Shown here: positions 17,093 to 36,673 of the stretch, in pieces | Layout of the letters: every line of letters starts with the position of its first letter | Position numbering within the stretch: the first letter of the stretch is position 1 | NCBI RefSeq assembly: GCF_001294625.1 | Contig: NZ_CP012677.1 | Coordinates: 1 to 64,000 of the forward strand | Origin: Arthrobacter alpinus | GTDB taxonomy: Bacteria > Actinomycetota > Actinomycetes > Actinomycetales > Micrococcaceae | Direction: 5' to 3' | DNA: 64,000 bases | Program-made: the position numbers and the translations under genes | The notes under the pieces: model-generated | What the model was told of the DNA's origin: nothing | The model's input: the letters and a program-made list of their open reading frames with translations, nothing else | Database searches by the model: none

Positions 17093-20000
17093 GTGGACAC
17101 CCCGCTCCTTGAGTTGCTGACACCGTGGCTGGTGCGCCAGCGCTGGTACCCGCTCAAGGACTCCTCCGGCCACGGATCCAAGGTGCGCGTGGCCGGCGCG
17201 TTGGAGCTCCCCTCGCCCACGCCAGGGGTGAGGTTCCGTGTCATGCTGCTCGCCGTCGAGCCTGAGAGCCCGTCAAGCCCGGCGGAGGACCCCTCCGACG
17301 CCGGAGTGCCAGTGACGCTGCAGGTTCCAGTTGGGATATACAACAGGGCCCAGGAGCAGTTGCCGCAGGCGTCCCTGATCGGCTCCCTGGGGGCGGCCGG
17401 CTGGGTCTATGAGGCAATGGTTGACCCCCACTTCATGAACGCCTGGCTGGCCGGAATTTTTGGGTCAGTTCCTCTGGCGCAGGTACAGGCATGGCACAGC
17501 GACACCCTGCGGACAGTGTCGCCCTCCGTGACAGGGCTGCGGGTTCTTGGGGCCGAACAATCCAACACCTCTGTGGTGTTTGAGCTTGCCGGGCAGGCGC
17601 TCATCGCCAAGTTCTTCAGGGTCCTGCACACCGGGCTCCACCCCGAAGTGGAGGTTGGCCGGGCACTGGCCCACGCGCAGAACCCGTTTGTTCCACAACT
17701 CCATGCCGCCGTGACGCTCCTGCCCGGCTACACGACACTTTTCGTCATCCACAGCTTTGTCACCGGAGCGCGCAACGGGTGGGAAAGTGCGTTGGTGGCG
17801 GCATCAAAGGGGATCGATTTCACCGCACAGGCATGCTCCATCGGCCAGGCCCTGGCCCAGGTCCATGGCGGGCTGCGTAGCACCATGGGGGTCACTACCT
17901 GCCCGGAGGATCAGCGTGGAGCGTTTGTGGAGGCGATCATCGCACGGCTCACGTGGGCCTGGGGACTGGCAGGGTCCGCCGTCGGATCTTATGAGCAGAT
18001 CCTCCAGGAGGTGATGGCGGCGTTGCGTGCGGTGGGTGAGCTACCAGAGCTGCAGCGCATCCATGGTGATTTGCACCTGGGCCAATTGCTGCACGCCACC
18101 GAACAGGGAGGGCAGCGCTGGTACATCCTTGACTTTGAGGGTGAACCGTTGCGCCCCCTGGCCGACCGGAGGCAACTGGATGTGCCCCTGCGGGACGTGG
18201 TGGGCATGTTGCGCTCCTTTGACTACGCGGGCGCGCAAGCACTGCGCAGCCATTCCGTCACCGCCGGCCAGGCCGACGGCTGGGTCGCGGCCTGCGGTGC
18301 GGCGTTCCTGGACGGTTACCGGAGTGCACTGCCAGCTTGCGGCGGTGACAGCATTGATGAAGAGTCGGCCCTATTCATGGCATTGTGGCTGGATAAGGCG
18401 CTCTACGAGGTGGTTTACGAGCTGGCGAACCGGCCCAATTGGGTGGAGGTTCCGGTGAAGGCTGTTCAGGATTTTTTTCAATCAAGGGAAAGTAGTGTGG
18501 ACATGGGACACAAGAAGACAGCCCCCCTGGAGGTCGACGCAGGAGTTTTGGCGAGTGTGTCCGAGGGCCGCTACCACGCGCCACACTCGGTGCTTGGCGC
18601 GCATCTGAGCATCAGCCCGGAGGGTCAGGAACTTCTCACCATCCGCACATTGCGCCACCTAGCAGAAGCCGTTTCAGTGGTGTCCGCGGCAGGAAGCACC
18701 CCCATGACGCATGAGTACGGTGGTGTCTGGGTTGCTGTGCTGCCGGTGGAGGAGGCCGGTCACGTCCCCGACTACCGGCTCGACGTCCTTTACTCCGACG
18801 GCCTGCGCCGCGTCGATGATCCTTACCGGTACCTGCCCACAGTGGGTGAGCTCGATTTGCACCTGATGGCCGAGGGGCGGCACGAGACCCTGTGGACCGT
18901 CTTGGGCGCGCACGTCCACCGCTACCATTCCAGCCTGGGCGAGGTGGCCGGCGTCGGGTTCGCGGTCTGGGCACCCGGGGTCGCCGCGGTGAGGGTCGTT
19001 GGCGAGTTCAACGGCTGGGACGGGCGGGCCCACGCCATGCGCAGTCTGGGAACCAGCGGCGTCTGGGAACTGTTTATCCCCGATGCGGCCGTCGGGGATC
19101 GCTACAAGTTTGAGATCCTCACCGAGCAAGGGCAATGGCTGCAAAAGGCCGACCCCATGGCGTATGGGACCGAGGTCCCGCCACTGACAGCCTCACGGGT
19201 GGTGGAATCCACCTACTCCTTCAAGGACTCTGCGTGGATGGCTGCCCGCGCAAAACGGGATCCGCACAATTCGCCCATGAGTGTCTACGAGGTGCACCTG
19301 GGCTCGTGGCGGAAGGGCCTGGGATACAAGGAGTTGGCCACCGACCTTGTGGAGTACGTGAAATGGCTCGGCTTCACCCATGTGGAGTTCATGCCCGTCT
19401 CTGAACACCCCTTCGGCGGGTCGTGGGGCTACCAGGTGACGTCGTACTTTGCGCCCACCTCCCGTTTTGGTCATCCCGACGAGTTCCGGTTCCTGGTCGA
19501 TTCACTGCACCAGGGCGGCATCGGCGTCATCATGGACTGGGTGCCGGCTCATTTCCCCAAGGACGAATGGGCGCTGGCAAACTTCACGGGCAGGGCGTTG
19601 TATGAACACGCCAACCCGCAATTGGGTGAGCACCCCGACTGGGGAACGCTCATCTTCGATTTTGGCCGCAACGAGGTACGGAACTTTCTGGTGGCCAACG
19701 CGCTGTACTGGATGGAGGAGTTCCACATTGACGGACTCCGCGTGGATGCCGTCGCCTCCATGCTTTACCTTGACTACTCCCGTGAGGAAGGGCAGTGGAG
19801 CCCCAACCGCTACGGCGGCAGGGAAAACTTGGAGGCTGTGAGCTTACTGCAGGAAATGAACGCCACGGCGTACCGCTGCAACCCGGGCATCGTCACCATT
19901 GCTGAAGAGTCCACGGCCTTCCCCGGGGTTACGGCGCCCACCAGTGCCGGCGGGCTCGGCTTCGGTATCAAATGGAACATGGGCTGGATGCACGATTCCC

Positions 20001-20713
20001 TGACCTACATGGCCGAAGACCCCATCAACCGAGGCTGGCACCACAACCAGATCACCTTTTCACTGGTGTACGCCTTCACCGAGAACTTCCTGCTCCCCAT
20101 CAGTCACGACGAGGTGGTTCACGGCAAGGGCTCGCTCCTGCGCAAAATGCCCGGCGACCGCTGGCAGCAACTTGCCAATCTACGCGCCTACCTGGCTTTT
20201 CAATGGGCGCATCCTGGCAAGCAGTTGATCTTCATGGGCACCGAATTTGGTCAGGAGGCCGAGTGGAGCGAACAACATGGACTCGACTGGTGGCTGGCGG
20301 AGACCCCGCAGCACCACGGGATCCAGCTGCTGATCAAGGAACTCAACGCTGTCTACTCGCAGGTTGCCGCCCTGCACGAACTGGATAACACCCCGGAGGG
20401 CTTCGGCTGGATCAACGGAGGGGACACCGCCAACAACGTTCTGTCCTTTATTCGCTGGGACAGTGCTGGGAATCCGCTGGTGTGCATTATCAATTTCGCC
20501 GGGGTCGCTTACGAAGGATTCCGGGTGGGCTTGCCGCTGCCTGGTGAATGGCAGGAGGTCCTGAACACCGACCATGCTGAGTATGGCGGTTCCAATGTCC
20601 GCAATGCAGGGGTGATCACGGCCGACGGCGAAGCCTGGGATGGCCAGCCGTCCTCCGTTGCGCTGCGGATCCCACCCCTGGGAGCCCTTTATCTCAGGCC
20701 CGCGACGGGCTGA
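17093..20713 (+). CDS. glgB: Maltokinase-GlgB fusion (maltokinase / 1,4-alpha-glucan branching enzyme)
   Basis: One uninterrupted frame of 1206 residues carries two enzymes of the GlgE pathway. The first ~460 residues are maltokinase (Pep2/Mak): LLTPWLVRQRWYPLKD at the start, the catalytic loop RIHGDLHLGQLL with Asp326, and the metal motif LDFEGEPLRPL with Asp347. From about residue 490 it is GlgB: GVWEL/YKFEIL in the CBM48 domain, GLRVDAVASML with nucleophile Asp885, IAEESTAFPGV with Glu938, and SHDEVVHGK with Asp1006; spacings match E. coli GlgB (53 and 68). The GTG at 17093, two bases after the glgE stop, is chosen because kinase homology begins there. The kinase makes maltose-1-phosphate for GlgE and the second half branches the product. 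Confidence 0.93.
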   Translation: MDTPLLELLTPWLVRQRWYPLKDSSGHGSKVRVAGALELPSPTPGVRFRVMLLAVEPESPSSPAEDPSDAGVPVTLQVPVGIYNRAQEQLPQASLIGSLGAAGWVYEAMVDPHFMNAWLAGIFGSVPLAQVQAWHSDTLRTVSPSVTGLRVLGAEQSNTSVVFELAGQALIAKFFRVLHTGLHPEVEVGRALAHAQNPFVPQLHAAVTLLPGYTTLFVIHSFVTGARNGWESALVAASKGIDFTAQACSIGQALAQVHGGLRSTMGVTTCPEDQRGAFVEAIIARLTWAWGLAGSAVGSYEQILQEVMAALRAVGELPELQRIHGDLHLGQLLHATEQGGQRWYILDFEGEPLRPLADRRQLDVPLRDVVGMLRSFDYAGAQALRSHSVTAGQADGWVAACGAAFLDGYRSALPACGGDSIDEESALFMALWLDKALYEVVYELANRPNWVEVPVKAVQDFFQSRESSVDMGHKKTAPLEVDAGVLASVSEGRYHAPHSVLGAHLSISPEGQELLTIRTLRHLAEAVSVVSAAGSTPMTHEYGGVWVAVLPVEEAGHVPDYRLDVLYSDGLRRVDDPYRYLPTVGELDLHLMAEGRHETLWTVLGAHVHRYHSSLGEVAGVGFAVWAPGVAAVRVVGEFNGWDGRAHAMRSLGTSGVWELFIPDAAVGDRYKFEILTEQGQWLQKADPMAYGTEVPPLTASRVVESTYSFKDSAWMAARAKRDPHNSPMSVYEVHLGSWRKGLGYKELATDLVEYVKWLGFTHVEFMPVSEHPFGGSWGYQVTSYFAPTSRFGHPDEFRFLVDSLHQGGIGVIMDWVPAHFPKDEWALANFTGRALYEHANPQLGEHPDWGTLIFDFGRNEVRNFLVANALYWMEEFHIDGLRVDAVASMLYLDYSREEGQWSPNRYGGRENLEAVSLLQEMNATAYRCNPGIVTIAEESTAFPGVTAPTSAGGLGFGIKWNMGWMHDSLTYMAEDPINRGWHHNQITFSLVYAFTENFLLPISHDEVVHGKGSLLRKMPGDRWQQLANLRAYLAFQWAHPGKQLIFMGTEFGQEAEWSEQHGLDWWLAETPQHHGIQLLIKELNAVYSQVAALHELDNTPEGFGWINGGDTANNVLSFIRWDSAGNPLVCIINFAGVAYEGFRVGLPLPGEWQEVLNTDHAEYGGSNVRNAGVITADGEAWDGQPSSVALRIPPLGALYLRPATG

Positions 20714-20747
20714 GAAACTGGCCGCCGGACTGACACCACCTTGCCGT

Positions 20748-20943
20748 TTGGTTAACGCGGCAAGATGGTGTTAGAGTTAGTACCCCGCCGGACGAACAGT
20801 TCGGCAGGGAATCAGATAACTCACCATGGCAGCCTTGAAAATAGGCTCGATGATGCGTGTTCAAATGAAAGTTTGAACTTCGTGTCAAGTGAAATCACTC
20901 TGAATCTTCGGATTTGACTTCTTGGAAGTCATTCCCGTAAGCT
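20748..20943 (+). promoter_or_regulatory. Putative tandem promoters of rRNA operon 1
   Basis: TTGGTT (20748-20753), 18 bases, TAGAGT (20772-20777) forms a first candidate, and TTGACT (20914-20919), 18 bases, TAAGCT (20938-20943) a second. Both resemble actinobacterial housekeeping promoters. A CTTGCCG/CGGCAAG inverted repeat (20740-20764) overlaps the first. The 20714-20936 stretch holds no gene. Confidence 0.5.
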
Positions 20944-21025
20944 TGAAAAGTTGCTCCGGCACTGATCGTCATGGTTCTTCTGCTTGTTTGCAGGGTTTTT
21001 GTGGTGTGTTGGCTGGGTGTGGTTG

Positions 21026-21050
21026 TTGTTTGAGAACTCAATAGTGTGCC
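21026..21050 (+). promoter_or_regulatory. boxA-like antitermination element in rRNA leader
   Basis: TTGTTTGAGAACTCAATAGT in the leader resembles the nut/boxA region of actinobacterial rRNA operons. A very similar TTGTTTGAGAACTACATAGT precedes the 23S gene at about 23147, and both recur in operon 2. Confidence 0.55.
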
Positions 21051-21202
21051 AAGTTTTATTGATACCAATTTATTGTATTGAATTGGTTATTTGACTGTTT
21101 GTTGCCGCCCCTGTGGTGACGGCAGTCTTTAGCTGGTTTCGAATTTAGTGCACATGGCTGTAACCTTTTTCCGGTTTGGTTGTGTGTGTCTGTTTGTTTT
21201 AT

Positions 21203-26477
<5,275 letters not shown>

Positions 26478-26679
26478 CCACACAAACACTCCCATACAGG
26501 GTGCGAATAAATCAAAAGCTATTCACACCCCACAAGAGTAACAAAGCATGCTCGCGTTCACTATGTGGTTCCCAAACAACAAACCCAACGTTCGTTGTTA
26601 ACACGGGAACAAAACAACACAAGACACCCTTGTGACTAACCCCACCACCAGTGCGGGCACATCACAACCAGGAATCTTG

Positions 26680-26685
26680 TATAAT
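26680..26685 (+). promoter_or_regulatory. Consensus -10 (TATAAT) in the 23S-5S spacer
   Basis: TTGTATAATAGAAT sits about 70 bases before 5S and occurs at the same place in operon 2 (34386). No convincing -35 is shared, so an internal promoter is possible but unproven; it may simply be spacer sequence. Confidence 0.3.
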
Positions 26686-26753
26686 AGAATAACTGATTGA
26701 TCCACACAACACCCAACAAACCACCCAACCAGATACCTGGTCCTGGGAATAAA

Positions 26754-26872
26754 GTTACGGTGGTCATAGCGTGGGGGAAACGCCCGGTCCCATTCCGAAC
26801 CCGGAAGCTAAGACCCACAGCGCCGATGGTACTGCATTCGACAGGATGTGGGAGAGTAGGACACCGCCGGAC
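26754..26872 (+). rRNA. rrf: 5S ribosomal RNA (operon 1)
   Basis: GTTACGGTGGTCATAGCG, the conserved CCCGGTCCCATTCCGAACCC block and the closing GGACACCGCCGGAC identify a 5S gene of about 119 bases. Start and end pair as the terminal stem. Confidence 0.95.
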
Positions 26873-26888
26873 AAACAGTAAAAAGGTC

Positions 26889-26918
26889 GAGGCCCCACAC
26901 CACACGGTGCGGGGCCTC
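26889..26918 (+). terminator. Terminator of rRNA operon 1
   Basis: GAGGCCCC (26889-26896) pairs with GGGGCCTC (26911-26918), extended inward almost without mismatch; the following bases are CCTCATTT. The same hairpin follows operon 2. Confidence 0.8.
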
Positions 26919-26981
26919 CCTCATTTAACCAACCACCACCACCAACCCACCACCAACCAACCACCAGGAAGCCACACCTGC

Positions 26982-28119
26982 TTAACCGAAGGCGGAGATC
27001 GCGGTGATGTGCTGGCCCAGAATCAAGGTATGGATCTCGTCTGTTCCCTCATAGGTGCGCACTGACTCGAGGTTGTTGCCGCCAAGAATGGTGCGGGCTT
27101 GGGAGCAGATCTTGATGGCCTCACTGGTGTTATTGAGGTTGCCTGCAGATATTTGAGCGGGTGCTAGAGCGCCCGCATCTTTCAGGCGTCCCAGATGGAT
27201 CGCCAGGAGCTGGCCCTTCCCCAGTTCAAGGGCCAGTTCACCAGCTTCTCCTGCGTGAGCGCGAAGCCGGCCAGTGGCTTGCCAAGTACTTGCCGTTCCT
27301 GGGAGTAGCTCAGGGCCGTTTCGTAGGCATCACGGGCTGCACCCATGACCCCCCACGTGATCCCTTACCGGGCCTCATTCGGGCATTCCAACGCGCTCCG
27401 GGGACCTTTTGCGCCTGGAAGCCGCGTCAATGCACGTACCCGCACCGAATCGAGGACAATATCGCATTGAATTCAAGCTTGCATGGGGAGTTTGCGGGCA
27501 ATAGGGGTAGCAGTGAACCCCGGAGTATTGGTGGGAACTATAAAGCCGCGCATGCCACTGTCGGTCATCGCCTAGACAATGGCAATGTTGGCTGTACTCG
27601 CCAAGCCAATCCACCGCGTGCCACCGGTGATGGTCCAGTCGGCATCGGCATCGGTGCCGGTGCCTGCCCGCCGGGCATACGTAGTCATTGACGCTGGATC
27701 GGAACCCGCGACTGCTTCGGTCAGCTTTAATCCGCCGATGGTTTGCCCCGAGGCCATGGATGGCAATCAGTTGAGCTTCTGCTCCTGCGAACCGTGCCGA
27801 TGAATGCGGTTATCGCCAAGGAACCTTGAACACTGACCAAAGTCCGGATCCCGGAATCGCCAGCATCCAGCTCCATGACCGCTGTCCCGTAGTCAACTGC
27901 GGTTCGGCCACCACACGCGTATCCGTGCGATGACATCGCCAACAGCCCCAAGGCACCGAGCTCTCCCGCCAGATCCAGTGGAAATACGTCATCCTCATAC
28001 CAAGAAGCAATATTCGGTTTCACCCTAGTATCGACAAACTCCCGTACTGTGTCCCTCGACTGTGACTCGGTGGCAGTCAGAAGCCCGGAAACACCGAGCA
28101 GATCGGAATTCTGATTCAT
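26982..28119 (-). pseudogene. Glutaryl-CoA dehydrogenase-like acyl-CoA dehydrogenase, decayed
   Basis: The start (ATG at 28119, GGGAG upstream) and end (FG-TAA at 26982) of an acyl-CoA dehydrogenase are both present, but the frame is broken many times. The N-terminal part reads LLTATESQSRDTVREFVDTR and LGALGLLAMSSHGYACGG. A frameshift near 27800 is followed by KLN-stop-LPSMASGQ, where families have Trp. Next come LTEAVAGSDPASMTTYARR and GTRWIGLAS, then more stops. Further pieces are GFIVPTNTPGF, GVMGAARDAYETAL and GKPLAGFALTQEKLVN. The end reads ILGGNNLESVRTYEGTDEIHTLILGQHIT, lacking about a dozen residues expected after GGN. Family naming is by these motifs. The gene is dead and lies between the two rRNA operons. 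Confidence 0.88.
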
Positions 28120-28661
28120 AGCTAGCACTCCCTGAATGCAGATCAACAATCCTCCCTGAATACTAACCCCCGCAGGAGCGCAGCAGAGGGAGGATCCGCA
28201 CCAGCATTACATAGTACGGTCGAGCTATAATAAGCGCCATAACGAGGGATACGCCTGCCATGGAAAACCAAGTATGGGATGCATCAGTTAATACATGTTT
28301 GCTATAAAGCCGCCACTGGCGCTATTGGAGGCAAGAGTGAAGGGCCAGCACCGGCTCGGCAAGCGGTGAAGGGGCGAGGGAAGGGCCAGGGGGCGTCCAA
28401 TATGGCGCAACCACTGGTTCGCAGGGTATTTCCTCAGGCTCCGCTGGGTTTCTACACAGGTTTAGGTTTTATAGTTATTGGTGCGCAGGGTCACACTGCT
28501 TCAGCTAGCTTTGTGGTTGAAAGGTGTGTATTGTTTTTCGAGTTGCCTTGGTTGTTTGGGGCAGGGATTCGTAGGGTTTTGGACTGTTTTTGGGTTCTTG
28601 ATCTGTGGGTTTGTTGGGTTTGTTCGTTGTTTAGCGGATTTGCTTTATGGATTCTTTGCGG
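28120..28661. other. Intergenic region upstream of rRNA operon 2
   Basis: I see no credible gene. It differs completely from the region in front of operon 1. TTGGTT (28548-28553), 18 bases, TAGGGT (28572-28577) is a candidate upstream promoter with the same geometry as the one before operon 1. The stretch after 28440 is GT-rich, and a frame across it lacks coding character. Confidence 0.5.
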
Positions 28662-28668
28662 GTAAGCT
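28640..28668 (+). promoter_or_regulatory. Putative proximal promoter of rRNA operon 2
   Basis: TTGCTT (28640-28645), 17 bases, TAAGCT (28663-28668). The -10 lies in the sequence shared with operon 1, but the -35 is unique to this copy. Confidence 0.45.
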
Positions 28669-28927
28669 TGAAAAGTTGCTCCGGCACTGATCGTCATGGT
28701 TCTTCTGCTTGTTTGCAGGGTTTTTGTGGTGTGTTGGCTGGGTGTGGTTGTTGTTTGAGAACTCAATAGTGTGCCAAGTTTTATTGATACCAATTTATTG
28801 TATTGAATTGGTTATTTGACTGTTTGTTGCCGCCCCTGTGGTGACGGCAGTCTTTAGCTGGTTTCGAATTTAGTGCACATGGCTGTAACCTTTTTCCGGT
28901 TTGGTTGTGTGTGTCTGTTTGTTTTAT

Positions 28928-34202
<5,275 letters not shown>

Positions 34203-34459
34203 CCACACAAACACTCCCATACAGGGTGCGAATAAATCAAAAGCTATTCACACCCCACAAGAGTAACAAAGCATGCTCGCGTTCACTATGTGGTTCCCAA
34301 ACAACAAACCCAACGTTCGTTGTTAACACGGGAACAAAACAACACAAGACACCACAAATGGTCAATGACCAATGTAAAAGTCTTGTATAATAGAATAACT
34401 GATTGATCCACACAACACCCAACAAACCACCCAACCAGATACCTGGTCCTGGGAATAAA

Positions 34460-34578
34460 GTTACGGTGGTCATAGCGTGGGGGAAACGCCCGGTCCCATT
34501 CCGAACCCGGAAGCTAAGACCCACAGCGCCGATGGTACTGCATTCGACAGGATGTGGGAGAGTAGGACACCGCCGGAC
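34460..34578 (+). rRNA. rrf: 5S ribosomal RNA (operon 2)
   Basis: Same sequence as the first 5S gene. The spacer in front of it carries a 27-base patch (34354-34380) that replaces the 46-base patch of operon 1 (26629-26674). Confidence 0.95.
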
Positions 34579-34594
34579 AAACAGTAAAAAGGTC

Positions 34595-34624
34595 GAGGCC
34601 CCACACCACACGGTGCGGGGCCTC
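34595..34624 (+). terminator. Terminator of rRNA operon 2
   Basis: The same GAGGCCCC/GGGGCCTC hairpin as after operon 1. The repeats end shortly after it, in ACC-rich sequence. Confidence 0.8.
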
Positions 34625-34729
34625 CCTCATTTAACCAACCACCACCAACCAACCCACCATTGTCTTGAAGCGCCGTCGGCTCGGTAGATTGTCAGTGACT
34701 GGGCATAGGGCTGAGCAAAAGGGGCAAAC

Positions 34730-36601
34730 ATGGCGAATACGCAACCACATCACGACGGTTCATCGCTGTACGTTGCGAATCAACGGCCGGCCGTAAATGA
34801 GCATTGCAAGCTCAGAATGCGTGTGCCCACGGTTTGGGGGAGTGCCTCACGCGTTTGGGTACGGAGCCTGCAGGACGCGGAGCCGCGCTATGACGAGGCC
34901 GTATGCCTTGGCGATCAAGGAGATGGCTGGGTTTGGTGGGAAGCAGCCATACAGGTGGTGAACCCCGTGGCGCTCTACAGATTCGTTGTTGAGGTGCCGG
35001 GCGTCAATGGCTCCGACGATCAGTATTTCCCGTTTAACAATGCCGGGTTGTTTGCCCGCGACACCTCTGATTACCATGACTTCCGGATCACCACTGCCGT
35101 GCCCGCACCAGAGTGGTCCCGTAATGCCGTCATGTATCAGGTGTTCCCTGACCGCCTTGCCAGGTCTCAGGCGGCAAACACCCGGGCCACCCCGGACTGG
35201 GCCCTAGCGTGCACATGGCAGACCCCCGTTGAAGGCGCCGGCCCAGATGTTGCACGCCAATTCTACGGAGGTGACCTTGCCGGAGTGAGCGCGAAGGTCG
35301 ACTACCTGGCCGGGTTGGGGGTCGACATCATTTACCTGACACCATTCTTTCCGGGTCGCTCCAACCACCGCTATGACGCGTCGACCTTTGAACACGTTGA
35401 CTCCCTCCTGGGCGGCGACCAGGCCCTGATCGACCTCGTGGCAGCGGCTCATGCGCGAGGCATGAAGGTGATGGGCGACCTGACCGCCAACCACACCGGT
35501 GACGCCCACGAATGGTTCCAGCGGGCGCAAGCGGATCCGCAGTCACCCGAGGCCGACTACTACTTTTTCAACGAAGACCACACCGACTATGAGTCGTGGT
35601 GGGGCGTGAAGTCGCTACCCAAGCTCAACTGGGCCTCTCCAGGGCTGCGGGATGCCTTTGTGACGGGTGCCCATTCCGTTGTGGCGAAGTGGCTCTCACC
35701 GCCCTTTAGCTTGGACGGCTGGCGGATTGACGTCGGCAATATGACGGGCAGGCTCGGCGCCCAGGACCTGAACGGCGAGGTTGCAGCCCTCATTCAGAAG
35801 CGCGTCTTGGAGATCAATCCGGAGGCCCTGTTGCTGGGCGAGGAGACATCGGATGCAGGCGTGGACGTGGATGGTTTTGGTTGGCAGGGCGCCATGACAT
35901 ATTCCAACTTCACCCGGCCCATGTGGCAGTGGTTGGCGGACACCGACGCCCGGGCGGATTTCTTCGGCACACCCTTCTCCGGACCGAACAAGGTTGCTGC
36001 GCAAACGGTGCTGGCCACACACTGTGATCTCTCCAGCGCGTTCAGCTGGCCTGTCCGCAACGCCACCATGAATGCCTTGAACACCCATGACACTGCGCGT
36101 GCGGCGTCGGTCATGATCCCCGGCGGCCCGCTGGTTGCTGCTGCGCTCTCAATGTTGTTGCCGGGCATACCCGTGGTCTTTTCCGGTGACGAATTTGGGC
36201 TTGAGGGCGATCGTGGTGAGTCTTCCCGCACGCCGATGCCCTGGGATGAGCCGGAACGGATTGTGACGGACTTGCGGGCGGATTATGTTGCGCTGACCGG
36301 ATTGCGTCATAGCAGCGCTGCTCTGTCCCGGGGAGCCATGCGGTGGTTGATGGCCGACGGCGATGTCCTGGCTTTTGTGCGCGAGTCACCACAGGAGTCG
36401 CTGTTGGTGATCGCGACGCGTGCGCACGTTCAGGGCCTGGGGTTGGCCGACCTGGGGTTGGATGAGGCCGAACAGGCTGCCATGGCCGCCACCGCGCCCG
36501 TCTACCACTCGGGCGGCTACCTTGTGTACAGCGATGTCAACCTCAACGGCCCGGGCGTCTATGTCTGGCGTCTTCCGGGCGTTCAGGTTCCTGCGGAATA
36601 G
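34730..36601 (+). CDS. GH13 alpha-amylase family protein (cyclomaltodextrinase/neopullulanase-like)
   Basis: This is a 623-residue, probably cytoplasmic glycoside hydrolase; no signal peptide is seen. An N-terminal beta domain (1-120) precedes the barrel, which opens AVMYQVFPDRLAR, typical of maltodextrin-degrading GH13 enzymes. The catalytic residues are all present: DLTANHTGD (region I), GWRIDVGNM with nucleophile Asp334, LLGEETSD with acid Glu371, and NTHDTAR with Asp454. PGIPVVFSGDEFGLEG and SRTPMPWDE follow. It likely cleaves maltodextrins to glucose and maltose, the latter being the substrate of the maltokinase half of the fusion 14 kb away. The exact specificity is not decided. It is not TreS. 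Confidence 0.85.
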   Translation: MANTQPHHDGSSLYVANQRPAVNEHCKLRMRVPTVWGSASRVWVRSLQDAEPRYDEAVCLGDQGDGWVWWEAAIQVVNPVALYRFVVEVPGVNGSDDQYFPFNNAGLFARDTSDYHDFRITTAVPAPEWSRNAVMYQVFPDRLARSQAANTRATPDWALACTWQTPVEGAGPDVARQFYGGDLAGVSAKVDYLAGLGVDIIYLTPFFPGRSNHRYDASTFEHVDSLLGGDQALIDLVAAAHARGMKVMGDLTANHTGDAHEWFQRAQADPQSPEADYYFFNEDHTDYESWWGVKSLPKLNWASPGLRDAFVTGAHSVVAKWLSPPFSLDGWRIDVGNMTGRLGAQDLNGEVAALIQKRVLEINPEALLLGEETSDAGVDVDGFGWQGAMTYSNFTRPMWQWLADTDARADFFGTPFSGPNKVAAQTVLATHCDLSSAFSWPVRNATMNALNTHDTARAASVMIPGGPLVAAALSMLLPGIPVVFSGDEFGLEGDRGESSRTPMPWDEPERIVTDLRADYVALTGLRHSSAALSRGAMRWLMADGDVLAFVRESPQESLLVIATRAHVQGLGLADLGLDEAEQAAMAATAPVYHSGGYLVYSDVNLNGPGVYVWRLPGVQVPAE

Positions 36602-36673
36602 CGCACGTGTCGGTGGCGCCGCCGCGGTTCTCCTAAACTGAAGGGAACCGCCGATGGGAACCAAGGGCGGGCC

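Noticed and set aside
27161-27691. 176-codon plus-strand frame between the rRNA operons
   Set aside because: It is antisense to clear acyl-CoA dehydrogenase remnants on the minus strand and lacks family motifs.
28279-28665. 128-codon plus-strand frame before rRNA operon 2
   Set aside because: It runs through the putative rRNA promoter and its end is Trp/Phe-rich because of GT-rich DNA. There is no ribosome-binding site.
34730-36601. Trehalose synthase (TreS) for the GH13 gene
   Set aside because: The motifs (AVMYQVFPDRLAR, GWRIDVGNM, SRTPMPWDE) fit maltodextrin-hydrolysing GH13 enzymes. The TreS signature around the barrel start is absent.
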